64,000 nt of DNA from Marinococcus sp. PL1-022 (GCF_033845285.1 NZ_JAWXCX010000001.1:1937495-2001494); one strand, 5' to 3'. Positions 36,687 through 47,841 are shown, counted from the stretch's first letter. Numbers and translations: made by a program. Notes: a model not told the origin generated them from the sequence alone.

Positions 36687-38021
36687 TTATACAAGCGTTG
36701 CCGTATCGTGGTCGAGCACGCGTACAAATTCCCCTTCATTCAATGGATAGCCCGCGTTCGTAATTTTCACGCGCACAATCTCACCGCGCCATTCCGGTTT
36801 CGCTGGGAAACGTACCTTTATATAATTCGTCGAATAGCCGACAAAGTAGCCAGGTTTTTCTTTGTCTTCTTCCTCCGGGATTACTTCCACAACTTCATTT
36901 TCAAAACGCGAAGCATACTCTTTTGCGAGTTGATTGGAAAGCTCAATCAGACGGTGCACACGGTCATTTTTTTCTTCATCCTCAACCTGATCACTCATTT
37001 TAGCAGCCGGAGTGCCGGTACGTTTCGAATACGGAAACACGTGCAGCTCTGAGAAACGCTGGTCCCGGATAAAATCGTATGTCTGCTGAAATTCTTCTTT
37101 CGTTTCTCCCGGGAATCCCACAATCACGTCTGTTGTGATGGCGCATTCCGGGAGCGCTTCGCGAAGTTTTTCGAGGCGGTCCGCATAAAATTCCACACTG
37201 TATTTTCTTCTCATTCTCTTAAGCACGGTGTTCGATCCAGCCTGAAGCGGAACGTGCAGATGATTTACTACTTTGTTTGACCGGCGGAGCACGTCAATTA
37301 CTTCATCGGTGATCTGACTTGCTTCTATGGAAGAAATCCGGATCCGTTTTAACCCATCAATAGTCTCAAGGTCCCGAAGCAGGCCCGCGAGATTGTAGTC
37401 TTTCAAATCTTCCCCGTAGCCGCCTGTATGAATACCAGTCAGCACCAGCTCCTTGTAGCCTTTGTTAACCAGCTGTTCCGCCTGGTGCATAACCTCTTCC
37501 GGATTTCTCGAACGGAGCAGGCCGCGGGCCCACGGGATGATGCAGAAGGTACAGAAATTATTGCACCCTTCCTGAATTTTCAGCGATGCTCTCGTACGAT
37601 CGGTAAACTCCGGCACGTCGAGCTCTTCATATACACGGTTTTTCATAATGTTGCTTACACCGTTAATAGGTTCCCGGGATACCGTGTACTCTTCAATATA
37701 GTCGAGCATTTTTTTGCGGTCCTGCGTGCCGACGACAATGTCGACGCCGGGGATATCCATGATCTCTCCCGGGGACGTCTGGGCATAACAGCCGGTAACG
37801 CATATAATTGCGTCCGGATTTTTACGCACTGCGCGCCGGATCACCTGGCGGCTTTTTTTATCTCCGGTATTGGTCACTGTACAGGTGTTGATGACATAAA
37901 CGTCCGCGGTCTGGTCGAATTCCTTTTTTTCATAGCCGTCGTTTTTAAACAGCTGCCATATGGCTTCCGTTTCGTAATGGTTTACTTTACAGCCAAGAGT
38001 ATGAAACGCCACTGATCTCAT
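36687..38021 (-). CDS. mtaB: tRNA threonylcarbamoyladenosine methylthiotransferase
   Basis: 444 residues. A radical-SAM enzyme that makes ms2t6A37 in tRNA. Three parts: MTTase N-terminal domain with cluster cysteines (TLGCKVN near 8, TCTV near 48, GCYAQ near 78), radical-SAM core with C-x3-C-x2-C in CNNFCTFC (near 155) and a TRAM domain (~375-444). Overlaps rsmE by four bases. Homologue of YqeV. Confidence 0.95.
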   Translation of the reverse strand: MRSVAFHTLGCKVNHYETEAIWQLFKNDGYEKKEFDQTADVYVINTCTVTNTGDKKSRQVIRRAVRKNPDAIICVTGCYAQTSPGEIMDIPGVDIVVGTQDRKKMLDYIEEYTVSREPINGVSNIMKNRVYEELDVPEFTDRTRASLKIQEGCNNFCTFCIIPWARGLLRSRNPEEVMHQAEQLVNKGYKELVLTGIHTGGYGEDLKDYNLAGLLRDLETIDGLKRIRISSIEASQITDEVIDVLRRSNKVVNHLHVPLQAGSNTVLKRMRRKYSVEFYADRLEKLREALPECAITTDVIVGFPGETKEEFQQTYDFIRDQRFSELHVFPYSKRTGTPAAKMSDQVEDEEKNDRVHRLIELSNQLAKEYASRFENEVVEVIPEEEDKEKPGYFVGYSTNYIKVRFPAKPEWRGEIVRVKITNAGYPLNEGEFVRVLDHDTATLV

Positions 38022-38776
38022 TGTATGTTCCCCTCCTGAATTTCATAATAATATGTCACTGCTCCAAGCAGCAGCAAAGAAGCGGTTTCACTGCGGACAA
38101 TCCTTTTTCCCAGAGAGGTCGATGGAATGCGCTGTTCCTCAAACAGGGAAAGCTCATTACTGGAGAACCCGCCCTCCGGCCCGATAAATGCAAGCAGCGT
38201 TTCCGGACGCCGGCTGAACACGTCAGGGAGCTTTGCGGGCTGTTCCGTCCTTGCCTCTGCTTCCGATAAAACGACCCGGTTCTCAATGGAAGCCGTGCCT
38301 TCTATAACCTTACGTGCTGAGGAAAAATAAACAACTTCCGGTATATACATCCGCTCTGACTGCTCTGCTGCTTCTTTAGCAATTCGGTTTAAACGATCAA
38401 TTTTCTTTTGCCGTTTATTCGCATCCCATTTTACCACAGAATGGTCCCCTTCATAAAAATAAATCGCCGCGGCTCCCAGTTCTGTTGCTTTTTGCACGAC
38501 GGTGTCCATTTTTTCCCCTTTAATCAGCGCCTGAGCCGCGATGATGTTTACAGGAAGCTCTGCTCCACCTGTCCATTCGCTGATTATTTTCACGTGAATA
38601 CTTTTTTCCCCCACGCTTTCAATTTTAGTTACAAAGGCACGTCCCTGGTTGTCTTTACATATAATTTCTTCTCCTGGGCCCATACGCATAACACGGGCAA
38701 TGTGCTTTGCATCATTACCCGTGATTTCTATATATTCATGCTGTATGGAGGAGGGATCCACAAAATAATGCTGCAT
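38018..38776 (-). CDS. rsmE: 16S rRNA m3U1498 methyltransferase
   Basis: 252 residues from the ATG at 38776, which has AAAGGAGAGG ahead and starts MQHYFVDPSSI as the family does; an upstream in-frame start has no site. SPOUT-fold enzyme with PUA-like N-terminal domain (~1-70) and C-terminal knot (FIGPEGGFSSNELSLF near 198). Between prmA and mtaB, order conserved. Confidence 0.95.
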   Translation of the reverse strand: MQHYFVDPSSIQHEYIEITGNDAKHIARVMRMGPGEEIICKDNQGRAFVTKIESVGEKSIHVKIISEWTGGAELPVNIIAAQALIKGEKMDTVVQKATELGAAAIYFYEGDHSVVKWDANKRQKKIDRLNRIAKEAAEQSERMYIPEVVYFSSARKVIEGTASIENRVVLSEAEARTEQPAKLPDVFSRRPETLLAFIGPEGGFSSNELSLFEEQRIPSTSLGKRIVRSETASLLLLGAVTYYYEIQEGNIQ

Positions 38777-38787
38777 ATTCCTCTCCT

Positions 38788-39732
38788 TTACAGTGTCTGC
38801 GGCCGGCGGGCGATAATGCACAGCCAGTCTTCGACTGCGCGCGCATCCTCAATAACAAATCCCGCTTCTGTCAGAGCCTGTTCAACATCCGTACGTTTGC
38901 TTTCAATGATGCCTGAAGTTATAAACACACCATCCGGCTGAAGGGAGTTAAACGCGTCTTCAGCGAGACGAATAATAATCGGAGCTAAAATATTAGCCAC
39001 AATAATATCTGCCTGCATCGACTGGTATTCCAGCAGATCCGATTGGGCCACAGTAATTTTTTCTGCCATCCCGTTTCGGCTGATATTTTCTTTAGCGCTT
39101 CTGACGGCTACTTCATCGAGGTCGAGCGCAAGAATTTCTCCTGCTTCGAACAGGGATGCGCCTATAGCGAGTACGCCGGACCCGGTGCCCACATCCAGCA
39201 CTGCATTACCCGGACGTGTGTACTCTTCAAGCGCCTGCATGCTGAGTACGGTTGTCGGGTGCGTGCCGGTGCCAAACGCCATTCCCGGATCCAGGGTAAT
39301 GATTTTTTCCCCGCTCTTTTTTTCATACTCTTCCCAGGAGGGCACAATAGTGACCTTGTTCGTGATCTGGACAGGCTTGTAGTACTTTTTCCAGGCCTCT
39401 GCCCAGTCCTCCTCGGCAATCTCTTTGAGCACCACCTGGTTTCGTCCTAAATCAATATCGTAAAGGAGCAGTTCATTAATGGATTGCTTAATTTCCTCCA
39501 CAGTATCGGTGACGTAGCTTGTCATCGGGAGGTAGGCTTTTACAAGCGTGCCTTCATCCGGATAATTATCTTCAGAAAGCATGAACCATTCGTCTTCTGC
39601 CTCCTCCCATTCCCGCTCCAGATCGGCCGAATCTTCAATCACAACCCCGCTCGCACCTGCTTCCTGAAGTACAAATGATACAGGGTCAATCGCCTCCTGG
39701 GTGGTGTGGACAGAAATTTCAATCCAATTCAT
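38788..39732 (-). CDS. prmA: Ribosomal protein L11 methyltransferase
   Basis: 314 residues. N-terminal substrate-binding domain (~1-110) and a SAM domain with DPGMAFGTGTHPTT (near 146), DVGTGSGVLAIGA (near 178) and VANILA (near 245). Methylates L11. Third-last of the conserved hrcA-to-mtaB run, 18 bases after dnaJ. Confidence 0.96.
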   Translation of the reverse strand: MNWIEISVHTTQEAIDPVSFVLQEAGASGVVIEDSADLEREWEEAEDEWFMLSEDNYPDEGTLVKAYLPMTSYVTDTVEEIKQSINELLLYDIDLGRNQVVLKEIAEEDWAEAWKKYYKPVQITNKVTIVPSWEEYEKKSGEKIITLDPGMAFGTGTHPTTVLSMQALEEYTRPGNAVLDVGTGSGVLAIGASLFEAGEILALDLDEVAVRSAKENISRNGMAEKITVAQSDLLEYQSMQADIIVANILAPIIIRLAEDAFNSLQPDGVFITSGIIESKRTDVEQALTEAGFVIEDARAVEDWLCIIARRPQTL

Positions 39733-39750
39733 ATACCTGCTCCTCTCTTT

Positions 39751-40875
39751 TTACTCTCCACGAAACGCCCGTTTCACCCGGTCAAAGAAGTTTCCGTGCT
39801 GTTCATCAGTTTCTTCATCACCGCTGATTTCTGCGAATTCCCGCAGCAGTTCCTTCTGGCGGTCCGTCAATTTCTTCGGTGTCACAACCTGAACTTTGAC
39901 GTGCTGATCGCCCTGGCCTCGTCCGTGCACGTTGCTGATACCTTTATTGCGGAGACGGAATTTTGTCCCGGACTGGGTACCAGCCGGTATTTTCAATTTG
40001 ACTTTACCGCGCAGTGTCGGCACTTCGATTTCATCACCAAGTGTTACCTGCACAAATGTAAGCGGCATTTCGCAGTAAACGTCATCTCCGTCACGTTCAA
40101 AGAATTCATGCGGCTGTACGTTGAAAACAACGAACAGATCGCCCGGGGGTCCACCGTTTGCGCCGGGTTCACCCTGACCGCTCACGCGGATCTGCTGGCC
40201 ATGGTCGACGCCTTCCGGAATGTGGATATTGATCTTTTTGTTACGGCGGATGCGTCCGTTTCCGTTACACGTAGGACATTTTTCTTCCACTTCAACACCG
40301 GAGCCGCTGCAGCGGTCACATACACGCCGATTCACGACACGGCCAAACGGCGTATTCTGTTCTACGTTCACCTGGCCCTGCCCGCCGCACTGGCGGCATG
40401 TTCTTTTTTCTGTGCCCGGCTTTGCGCCGTCGCCGCCGCACGTTTCACAATTTTCTTCCTTTGGAATTTCGATCTCTGTATCTTTACCGAAGGCTGCTTC
40501 TTTGAAGGTAAGCGTCATCGTATACTGCAGATCCGCCCCCTGTCTCGGTGCATTTGGATCTCTTGAAGCACCGCCGCCGAAAAACATATCGAAAATATCG
40601 CCAAAGCCGCCGCCGAAGCCGCCAGCTCCGGCTCCGCCGCCACCAAATCCCTGGTTCGGATCCTCGTGACCGAAACGATCGTAATTCGAACGCTTCTGGG
40701 GATCGCTTAATGTATCGTAGGCATCTTTAATTTCAATAAATTTTTCTTCGGCGTCATCTTCTTTGTTGACGTCCGGGTGATACTGGCGTGCCAGTTTTCT
40801 ATATGCTTTTTTTATTTCCTGCTCATCTGCGTCTTTGCTGACGCCAAGCACGTCATAATAATCGCGTTTACTCAT
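39751..40875 (-). CDS. dnaJ: Chaperone protein DnaJ
   Basis: 374 residues. J domain with HPD (near 33), Gly/Phe linker (~75-110), four zinc-finger CxxCxGxG repeats ([32 protein letters not shown], ~143-210) and two C-terminal substrate domains. It brings clients to DnaK and stimulates its ATPase. A long hairpin lies in the 171-base gap after dnaK. Confidence 0.97.
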   Translation of the reverse strand: MSKRDYYDVLGVSKDADEQEIKKAYRKLARQYHPDVNKEDDAEEKFIEIKDAYDTLSDPQKRSNYDRFGHEDPNQGFGGGGAGAGGFGGGFGDIFDMFFGGGASRDPNAPRQGADLQYTMTLTFKEAAFGKDTEIEIPKEENCETCGGDGAKPGTEKRTCRQCGGQGQVNVEQNTPFGRVVNRRVCDRCSGSGVEVEEKCPTCNGNGRIRRNKKINIHIPEGVDHGQQIRVSGQGEPGANGGPPGDLFVVFNVQPHEFFERDGDDVYCEMPLTFVQVTLGDEIEVPTLRGKVKLKIPAGTQSGTKFRLRNKGISNVHGRGQGDQHVKVQVVTPKKLTDRQKELLREFAEISGDEETDEQHGNFFDRVKRAFRGE

Positions 40876-40971
40876 CGTTCATCTTCACTCCTCGCTCTTG
40901 TCCATACGTGTTATCTTATCATTTTACAAGAAGACGCTTCAATCTGAAAAACATATTCATTACAGAAAGAA

Positions 40972-41025
40972 GGGGCCATCCCCTTGAATAGAAGCAGTCA
41001 AGTGACCACTATTCGGGACAGCCCC
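40972..41025 (-). other. Long imperfect hairpin in the dnaK-dnaJ gap
   Basis: On the RNA, GGGGC pairs with GCCCC, TCCC with GGGG and GAATAG with CTATTC, around a 17-base loop, followed by TTCTTTCTG. It could be a partial terminator or a processing and stability element that lowers dnaJ relative to dnaK. Confidence 0.6.
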
Positions 41026-41046
41026 ATTCATCAGCGCTACAGATCG

Positions 41047-42894
41047 TTAGCTGTTTTTGTTGTTATCACTGTTATCATTGTCATCTTTAACGTCTTCATA
41101 GTCAGCGTCTACAGTATCGTCACTGCTTTCGCCGCCGGCTTCGCCCTGCTCCTGCTGAGCCTGCTGCGCTGCCTGTTCATACATTTTTGTTGTCAGCTGC
41201 TGAACGATTTCCTGAAGCTCGTCCTTCGCTGTACGGATGGCTTCAATATCCTCGCCCTCAAGTGCTGTTTTCACTTTTTCTTTTGCGTCCTCAGCCTGCT
41301 GCTTTTCTTCTTCTGTTACGTTTTCGCCGAGGTCGTTCAACGTTTTTTCTGTCGTGAAGACAAGCTGATCCGCTTCATTGCGCACTTCTACTTCTTCCTT
41401 ACGCTTTTTGTCTGCTTCAGCGTTTTCTTCAGCGTCTTTGACCATTTGTTCAATGTCTTCTTCAGAGAGACCGGAAGAAGAAGTGATGGTAATGGACTGC
41501 TCTTTGTTTGTGCCAAGATCCTTCGCACGCACATTTACAATACCGTTGGCATCAATATCGAAGGTTACTTCGATTTGAGGTACGCCGCGCGGAGCTGGTG
41601 GAATATCCGTCAGCTGAAAACGGCCGAGCGTTTTGTTGTCTGCGGCCATTTCACGCTCGCCCTGCAGCACATGAATGTCCACAGAAGGCTGGTTGTCAGC
41701 CGCTGTTGAGAATGTTTGGGATTTACTTGTCGGAATTGTTGTATTACGGTCAATTAATTTGGTTGTTACGCCGCCCATGGTTTCGATACCAAGAGAAAGT
41801 GGTGTAACGTCAAGCAGTACCACGTCTTTTACATCGCCAGTGAGTACGCCGGCCTGAACAGCAGCACCTACGGCTACCACTTCGTCCGGGTTAACACCTT
41901 TGTGTGGTTCTTTACCGGTTAAGTTTTTAATACCTTCCTGTACAGCCGGAATACGTGTGGAACCACCAACAAGGATAACCTTATCCACTTCAGAAGCGCT
42001 GAGACCGGCGTCTTTCATTGCCTGTCTTGTAGGTCCCATTGTACGTTCAACCAGCTTCGAGGAAAGCTCATCAAACTTAGCACGTGTCAGTGTAAGCTCA
42101 AGGTGCTTCGGTCCGCTTTGGTCTGCTGTAATAAACGGAAGAGAAATCTGGGTCTGCGTTACGCCGGAAAGGTCCTTCTTCGCTTTCTCTGCTGCATCCT
42201 TCAAGCGCTGCACAGCCATTTTGTCCTGTGAAAGGTCAATTCCGTTTTCCTTGCGGAACTCATCCACCAAATGATCGATGATTACCTGGTCGAAGTCGTC
42301 GCCGCCAAGCTTGTTGTCGCCGGATGTGGAACGTACTTCAAAAAAGCCGTCGCCAAGCTCAAGAATGGAAACGTCAAACGTACCGCCGCCGAGGTCAAAT
42401 ACGAGGATCGTCTGGTCCTCTTCTTTTTCAAGACCGTACGCAAGCGCTGCTGCGGTCGGCTCGTTTACAATACGGTCTACTTCAAGACCTGCAACGCGGC
42501 CGGCGTCTTTTGTTGCCTGACGCTGGGAGTCGTTAAAGTACGCAGGTACTGTGATAACTGCGTTTGTAACGGTCTCGCCAAGATAGCTTTCAGCGTCCGA
42601 CTTTAATTTCTGGAGAATAATCGCAGAGACTTCCTGCGGATTGTATTCTTTGCCTTCGATTTCCACAGTGTAATCTGTACCCATATGACGCTTGATGGAA
42701 CTGATCGTGTTAGGGTTGGTGATGGACTGGCGCTTTGCCACTTCCCCAACCTGGCGTTCCCCGTCTTTGAATGCTACAACTGAAGGAGTTGTGCGGTTAC
42801 CTTCTGGGTTCGGAATAACCTGTGCCTCGCCGCCTTCCATAACCGCTACACAAGAGTTTGTTGTACCTAAGTCAATACCAATTGTTCTACTCAT
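41047..42894 (-). CDS. dnaK: Chaperone protein DnaK (Hsp70)
   Basis: 615 residues. ATPase domain (~1-360) with [21 protein letters not shown] and [10 protein letters not shown] signatures, interdomain linker [10 protein letters not shown], substrate domain and an acidic lid ending in a Glu/Asp/Asn-rich tail. GGAGGAAG precedes the ATG. Under HrcA/CIRCE control from the operon promoter. Confidence 0.98.
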   Translation of the reverse strand: MSRTIGIDLGTTNSCVAVMEGGEAQVIPNPEGNRTTPSVVAFKDGERQVGEVAKRQSITNPNTISSIKRHMGTDYTVEIEGKEYNPQEVSAIILQKLKSDAESYLGETVTNAVITVPAYFNDSQRQATKDAGRVAGLEVDRIVNEPTAAALAYGLEKEEDQTILVFDLGGGTFDVSILELGDGFFEVRSTSGDNKLGGDDFDQVIIDHLVDEFRKENGIDLSQDKMAVQRLKDAAEKAKKDLSGVTQTQISLPFITADQSGPKHLELTLTRAKFDELSSKLVERTMGPTRQAMKDAGLSASEVDKVILVGGSTRIPAVQEGIKNLTGKEPHKGVNPDEVVAVGAAVQAGVLTGDVKDVVLLDVTPLSLGIETMGGVTTKLIDRNTTIPTSKSQTFSTAADNQPSVDIHVLQGEREMAADNKTLGRFQLTDIPPAPRGVPQIEVTFDIDANGIVNVRAKDLGTNKEQSITITSSSGLSEEDIEQMVKDAEENAEADKKRKEEVEVRNEADQLVFTTEKTLNDLGENVTEEEKQQAEDAKEKVKTALEGEDIEAIRTAKDELQEIVQQLTTKMYEQAAQQAQQEQGEAGGESSDDTVDADYEDVKDDNDNSDNNKNS

Positions 42895-42931
42895 TTTTCT
42901 TCCTCCTATACAGTACTCTATATCTGAATTA

Positions 42932-43516
42932 TTAGTTGTTCACTTTTACCATTGAAGGGCGCAGCACACGATCTTTCAGTCTGTATCCCTTCTGCATTTC
43001 TTCCACAATCTGATTGGACTCAAACCCTTCTTCGTCAGCCTGCATGACAGCCTGATGAATGGTTGGGTCAAAGTATTCGCCCTGTGCCGGGATTTCTTCC
43101 ACACCCTGCTGTTCGAGTGCCGATCTGAACTGATTATAGACCATGGCCATACCGTCAATAAATGACTGGGCACTTTCGTTATCCGGCTGGGTCTGCATCG
43201 CTCTTTCAAAGTTATCCATTACCGGCAGAAGATCCTCGGCGAGAGGCTGGACCCGGTATTTGGCATCCTCTTCTTTTTCCGCTTTCGCTCTGCGGCGCAC
43301 ATTTTCCAAGTCTGCCTGGGTACGCAAAGCACGGTTTTTCCATTCTTCTATTTCTTTTTCAAGCTCTGCTTCGCGCGAGCCTGATTCCTCTTCAAGTTCA
43401 TCCTCTTCAACATCTTCCGGCCCGAGAATTTCAACGTCTTCTTCGGTTAATTCTTCTTCATTTGGTGCCTGCTGTTCTTTTTTTTCCTCTTCCTGCTGCT
43501 TGTTCTTTTCGCTCAC
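42932..43516 (-). CDS. grpE: Nucleotide exchange factor GrpE
   Basis: 194 residues from a GTG at 43516, chosen because GGAGGTGG lies five bases ahead; an ATG five codons upstream overlaps that same site. The first ~50 residues are strikingly acidic (many Glu and Asp), followed by the dimer coiled coil and the beta domain ([20 protein letters not shown] near 140). It exchanges ADP for ATP on DnaK. Between hrcA and dnaK, as usual. Confidence 0.95.
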   Translation of the reverse strand: MSEKNKQQEEEKKEQQAPNEEELTEEDVEILGPEDVEEDELEEESGSREAELEKEIEEWKNRALRTQADLENVRRRAKAEKEEDAKYRVQPLAEDLLPVMDNFERAMQTQPDNESAQSFIDGMAMVYNQFRSALEQQGVEEIPAQGEYFDPTIHQAVMQADEEGFESNQIVEEMQKGYRLKDRVLRPSMVKVNN

Positions 43517-43610
43517 CTGCGCCACCTCCATAAATGCTGTTGCTATCGTTTAAAAGCCATATTTTACCGGACTCTTTATTAAGTTCATCAACCAATAACA
43601 AATACTATCA

Positions 43611-44645
43611 TTAAGAGTCTCTCCGGTACAAGTCATCCAACACATTTGAAAGTCCGTAGGAAAGATGATTTACCAGGCTGATGACTTTTTGATATTCCAT
43701 TCTTGTGGGCCCAACAATGCCAATGGTCCCAACCGGCTTACCGGCCAGAGAGTACGTAGCAGAAATGATGCTGCAGTGCTCAAACGCTTCATTCGTGTTT
43801 TCCTGGCCAATTCTAATTGTCATGCCGTTAATGGTTGGTTTTAAGAGCTCATGAATCAAATGCTCCTCCTCCATTAATTCGAGCAATGCCCGCACACGGT
43901 CTACGTCTTTGAATTCCGGCTGGTTGAGCAAATTAGTTTTGCCTCCGTAAAAGATCTTTTCATGCCGTGACTTTCGAAGAGCCTCCTCGGTAAACGAAAG
44001 AGCGGCTTCGTAGTTGAGCACGTATCTTTTTAAAACATCTCTTACTTCAGAAAACAGGGCCCGCTGCAGCTGATAAAGTGGAATCCCCCGCAGCCGCTCG
44101 TTTAAAATGTTCGTAATTTGTTCGAGCTCCCCTGCTTCAAGCGTTGGCGGAAGAGCCACCGTATGGTTTTCCACATATCCTGTATCCGTCACGATGACGG
44201 CTACAGCTGCTTCTTTTCCGATAGGAACAATCTGAATCTGCCTGAGTCTTGATTCAAACATTTCCGGGCCGAGCACAATAGAGGCATAGCTCGTCAATTC
44301 AGACAAAATGCCGGCTGTTTCTTTTACAGCTTCTTCAGCCTCGAGTATTTTACCGGCAAAAAGCGATTGAATGTTATTCATCTCAGGTTCACTGAAACGG
44401 TACGGCAGCAGCAGATGGTCCACATACAGCCGGTAAGCTTTCTGGGAAGGAATGCGTCCGGACGAGCTGTGGGTTTTTTCGAGAAAACCGAGCTCCTCCA
44501 AATCCGCCATATCGTTACGGATGGTGGCCGGACTGAACGTAATGCTGTTTTTTTTGGAGATGCTTCTTGAACCTACAGGTTCGGCCGATTGAATATAATC
44601 TTCAATGATCGATTGCAAAATGAGTAATTGTCGATCGGTAAGCAT
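43611..44645 (-). CDS. hrcA: Heat-inducible repressor HrcA
   Basis: 344 residues. N-terminal winged helix (~1-75, SATIRNDMADLEELGFLEK-like segment with ATIRNDMADLE) followed by a GAF-like core and the C-terminal HrcA domain. It binds CIRCE, with GroEL helping it fold, and represses this operon and groESL. The ATG lies 17 bases past the CIRCE element with AGAGGAG ahead. Confidence 0.97.
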   Translation of the reverse strand: MLTDRQLLILQSIIEDYIQSAEPVGSRSISKKNSITFSPATIRNDMADLEELGFLEKTHSSSGRIPSQKAYRLYVDHLLLPYRFSEPEMNNIQSLFAGKILEAEEAVKETAGILSELTSYASIVLGPEMFESRLRQIQIVPIGKEAAVAVIVTDTGYVENHTVALPPTLEAGELEQITNILNERLRGIPLYQLQRALFSEVRDVLKRYVLNYEAALSFTEEALRKSRHEKIFYGGKTNLLNQPEFKDVDRVRALLELMEEEHLIHELLKPTINGMTIRIGQENTNEAFEHCSIISATYSLAGKPVGTIGIVGPTRMEYQKVISLVNHLSYGLSNVLDDLYRRDS

Positions 44646-44661
44646 TACACATTCTCCTCTG

Positions 44662-44688
44662 TTAGCACTCGTTTTATCCGAGTGCTAA
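44662..44688 (-). promoter_or_regulatory. CIRCE operator upstream of hrcA
   Basis: TTAGCACTC (44662-44670), nine bases, GAGTGCTAA (44680-44688): a perfect match to CIRCE. TTGACA at 44723-44728 on the minus strand, overlapping the hemW stop codon, is a likely -35; the -10 is not clear. Confidence 0.97.
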
Positions 44689-44724
44689 ATCTATTTTATA
44701 AGCTATCAAAGGATTTTTGCTTTG

Positions 44725-45867
44725 TCAATTGTTTTCAGGCTCATCATCCAATAAAAATAAAGCAAACACTTCATTACCGAGCAGCTTCCCTTCCTCTGTT
44801 AGAAACAAGCGGCCGTCTGCTTCTGTGAGCCACTCCTTCTGCTTCGCTTCCTGAATGCTGTCCGGATAGATGTCTTCCACGGCACAGCCGTATTTCTGAT
44901 AAAAACGCTCAGTAGATACACCTTCATATAAACGAAGCCCGAGAAACATCTCCTCTTCGATCTGTTCTTTTCTCGTTACCGGATGCGTCGTCTGGACCGG
45001 GTCCCCTTTTTCCTGAACCGCCTGGATGTAGTGGTTCAACGGTTTAATGTTGGCATATCGCACGCCGTCGGTGTAACCGTGAGCGCCGGCGCCGGCACCA
45101 ATATATTCTTCATTCTGCCAGTATATCCGGTTGTGACGGCTGCTGTGCCCGGCACGTGCAAAATTGCTGATTTCATAAGCATGAAGACCATGGCTTTCGA
45201 GACGTTCCACAAGCAGCTCATACATGTCCGCTTCCTCTTCCTCCGGCAGCGGAGCAATCTTTCCTTCCCTCCACCAGTTATAAAACCGGGTCTGCTTTTC
45301 GATTTTCAGGGAATAGGCAGACACATGCGGGGGATCAAGCGCCATCGCTTCATCAAGCGTCTCTTCCCAATCCTTCATCGTCTGGCCCGGCAGCCCGAAC
45401 ATTAGATCAATCGAAATATTATCAAAGCCAGCCTGTCTGGCAGCCTGGACTGTTTCTTTTGCTTCGTCCGCCGAATGCCCCCGGCCGATACTGTTTAACT
45501 GGGAATCGTGAAACGTCTGAACACCAATGCTCAGCCGGTCAACTCCACCTGCCTTCAGCAGCGAAAGCTTCTCTTCCCCCACATCTCCCGGATTTACCTC
45601 CACCGTATATTCCTTGAGCTGTGCCACCGGAACGTGCCGGTCCATGATCTGCATCAGCTTCTCCACCTGAACGGCCGAAAGAGCTGTAGGTGTTCCCCCT
45701 CCGATATAAACCGTCTGCAGCTGGTCCATCGTATAGGAATCGAGCTCCCGGTCCAGCGCTTCTAAATATTCATCCACCGGCTGATTGTTAATGAGAAATT
45801 TATTAAAATCACAATAATAACAAATGTATTCGCAAAAAGGGATGTGGACGTACAATCCTTTGGCCAC
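44725..45867 (-). CDS. hemW: Heme chaperone HemW (radical SAM, formerly annotated HemN)
   Basis: 380 residues. The radical-SAM motif is C-x3-C-x2-C (CEYICYYC, near residue 12), followed by GGGTPTAL and the HemN C-terminal domain (~300-375). The length and the short N-terminus fit HemW, which inserts heme into proteins, rather than coproporphyrinogen dehydrogenase HemN. Start GTG with AAGGAGAG ahead. Between lepA and hrcA, as in Bacillus subtilis. Confidence 0.92.
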   Translation of the reverse strand: MAKGLYVHIPFCEYICYYCDFNKFLINNQPVDEYLEALDRELDSYTMDQLQTVYIGGGTPTALSAVQVEKLMQIMDRHVPVAQLKEYTVEVNPGDVGEEKLSLLKAGGVDRLSIGVQTFHDSQLNSIGRGHSADEAKETVQAARQAGFDNISIDLMFGLPGQTMKDWEETLDEAMALDPPHVSAYSLKIEKQTRFYNWWREGKIAPLPEEEEADMYELLVERLESHGLHAYEISNFARAGHSSRHNRIYWQNEEYIGAGAGAHGYTDGVRYANIKPLNHYIQAVQEKGDPVQTTHPVTRKEQIEEEMFLGLRLYEGVSTERFYQKYGCAVEDIYPDSIQEAKQKEWLTEADGRLFLTEEGKLLGNEVFALFLLDDEPENN

Positions 45868-45890
45868 GCTTTTCTCTCCTTCTTTATGGA

Positions 45891-45930
45891 AAAAGCAAAG
45901 GCCGCCCGGAAGGCAGCCCGCTTTGCTTAG
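45891..45930 (-). terminator. Terminator after lepA
   Basis: AAGCAAAG pairs with CTTTGCTT around a GC-rich inner stem, followed by T on the minus strand; it overlaps the lepA stop codon and lies before hemW. Confidence 0.8.
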
Positions 45931-47750
45931 TCTTTATCCATCTTTAATACAGACATAAATGCTTCCTGCGGAACATCTACTTTTCCAACGCTTTTCATCC
46001 GCTTTTTACCTTCCTTCTGCTTTTCAAGCAGCTTACGCTTCCGCGTAATGTCGCCGCCGTAGCATTTGGACAAAACGTTTTTTCTCATGGCTTTGATCGT
46101 CGAGCGGGCAATAACGCTTTTTCCAATGGTCGCCTGCACCGGCACTTCAAACTGCTGGCGCGGAATTAAATCCTTTAATTTTTCAACAATAGCTTTCCCG
46201 CGTTCATAGGCTACGTCCCGGTGGACAATAACGGACAGCGCATCCACGCTTTCTCCGTTTAACAAAATATCCATCTTCACGAGATTGCTTTCTTTAAAGC
46301 CGATAAACTCATAATCAAATGAGGCATACCCTTTCGTCTGCGACTTCAACTGGTCGAAAAAGTCGTAGACAATTTCGGTTAACGGAAGGTCGTAGACGAT
46401 ATTTACACGCGTATCATCCATATACTTCATGTCTTTAAATTCCCCGCGCTTAGCCTGGCAGAGCTCCATGACGGCACCCACGTAATCATTTGGCACCATG
46501 ACGGTCGCTTTTACGAACGGCTCTTCCACCCATTCCACCTGCTGGGCGTCCGGCATATTGGAAGGGTTATCGATCTCTTTCATTTCACCGTCCACCATCT
46601 GCACGTGATAAATAACGCTCGGTGCAGTGGTGATCAGCTCGATATTATACTCACGCTCGATGCGCTCCTGAATAATTTCCATATGAAGCAGGCCAAGAAA
46701 CCCGCAGCGGAAGCCGAAGCCGAGTGCCTGGGAGGTCTCTGCTTCAAACTGCAGCGAGCTGTCGTTAAGCTCCAGCCGTTCAAGTGCATCCCGGAGGGCG
46801 TTATACTTACTTGCATCTGTCGGGAACAGGCCGCAGAAAACCATCGGATTCATGCGTTTGTAGCCCGGCAGCGGCTCTGAAGCCGGATTGTGAGCGTTTG
46901 TAATCGTATCACCGACTCTCGAATCACCGACGTTTTTAATGCCGGCAATCAAAAATCCAACGTCTCCCACTGTCAGTTCATCGCAGGAGACTGGCTTCGG
47001 GTTAAATACGCCCACGTCCGATACTTCGAATTCCTTTCCGGTCTGCATCATCCGGATTTTTTCTCCCGGCTTGACCGTTCCTTCTTTAATCCGGATATAG
47101 GCGATAACTCCCCGGTACGTATCATATACAGAGTCGAAAATCATCCCCTGCAGAGGAGCCGAAGGGTCGCCCTGCGGAGGCGGCACCTTTTCAACGATCT
47201 GTCTTAAAATTTCGTCTGTGCCTATCCCATCCTTCGCGGAAGCAAGCACTGCCTCCGAAGCGTCCAGGCCGATAACGTCTTCGACTTCCTGTTTCACCCG
47301 CTCAGGCTCTGCGCTCGGCAGATCCACTTTATTGATGATAGGCAGAATTTCCAGATCGTTATCGAGGGCAAGATACACATTGGCGAGCGTCTGGGCTTCA
47401 ATGCCCTGAGCGGCGTCTACAATCAGAAGAGCCCCCTCACAGGCTGCCAGGCTCCGCGACACTTCATAGGAAAAGTCGACGTGCCCCGGAGTGTCAATCA
47501 GGTGAAAAATGTACTCCACTCCGTCTGTATGTGTGTATTTCAGCTGTACAGAATTAAGTTTAATCGTAATACCGCGTTCTCTTTCTAAATCCATCGCATC
47601 CAGCATCTGGTCTTTCATTTCACGCTGGGTCAACGCACTGGTCGATTCTAAAATCCGGTCAGCAAGCGTCGATTTCCCGTGATCAATATGGGCGATGATC
47701 GAAAAGTTACGAATGCGCTTCTGGCGCTCAAGTTTTTCCTGCTCTTTCAT
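45927..47750 (-). CDS. lepA: Elongation factor 4 (LepA), ribosomal back-translocase
   Basis: 607 residues from the ATG at 47750; a GTG four codons earlier overlaps AGGAG and is unlikely. Translational GTPase with AHIDHGKST (G1, near 20), DTPGHVDF (G3), NKVDLPSA (G4), then domains II, III, V and the LepA-specific C-terminal domain ending near [16 protein letters not shown]. Helps ribosomes under high-salt or low-pH stress and in initiation. Its own promoter is directly upstream. Confidence 0.97.
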   Translation of the reverse strand: MKEQEKLERQKRIRNFSIIAHIDHGKSTLADRILESTSALTQREMKDQMLDAMDLERERGITIKLNSVQLKYTHTDGVEYIFHLIDTPGHVDFSYEVSRSLAACEGALLIVDAAQGIEAQTLANVYLALDNDLEILPIINKVDLPSAEPERVKQEVEDVIGLDASEAVLASAKDGIGTDEILRQIVEKVPPPQGDPSAPLQGMIFDSVYDTYRGVIAYIRIKEGTVKPGEKIRMMQTGKEFEVSDVGVFNPKPVSCDELTVGDVGFLIAGIKNVGDSRVGDTITNAHNPASEPLPGYKRMNPMVFCGLFPTDASKYNALRDALERLELNDSSLQFEAETSQALGFGFRCGFLGLLHMEIIQERIEREYNIELITTAPSVIYHVQMVDGEMKEIDNPSNMPDAQQVEWVEEPFVKATVMVPNDYVGAVMELCQAKRGEFKDMKYMDDTRVNIVYDLPLTEIVYDFFDQLKSQTKGYASFDYEFIGFKESNLVKMDILLNGESVDALSVIVHRDVAYERGKAIVEKLKDLIPRQQFEVPVQATIGKSVIARSTIKAMRKNVLSKCYGGDITRKRKLLEKQKEGKKRMKSVGKVDVPQEAFMSVLKMDKD

Positions 47751-47812
47751 TGATTCGATCACTCCTGTTATTACTACTTTGCCGTGCGTTCCGTTCGCAG
47801 AGACTAACGTCT

Positions 47813-47841
47813 ATTATAGCAATGCCCCGCTCTTCCTTCAA
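47813..47841 (-). promoter_or_regulatory. lepA promoter
   Basis: TTGAAG (47836-47841), 17 bases, perfect TATAAT (47813-47818) on the minus strand. Confidence 0.82.

Noticed and set aside
39706-40566. Long open frame on the plus strand opposite dnaJ
   Set aside because: Its sequence is the complement of the conserved DnaJ zinc-finger and C-terminal codons; no ribosome site and no protein-like pattern.
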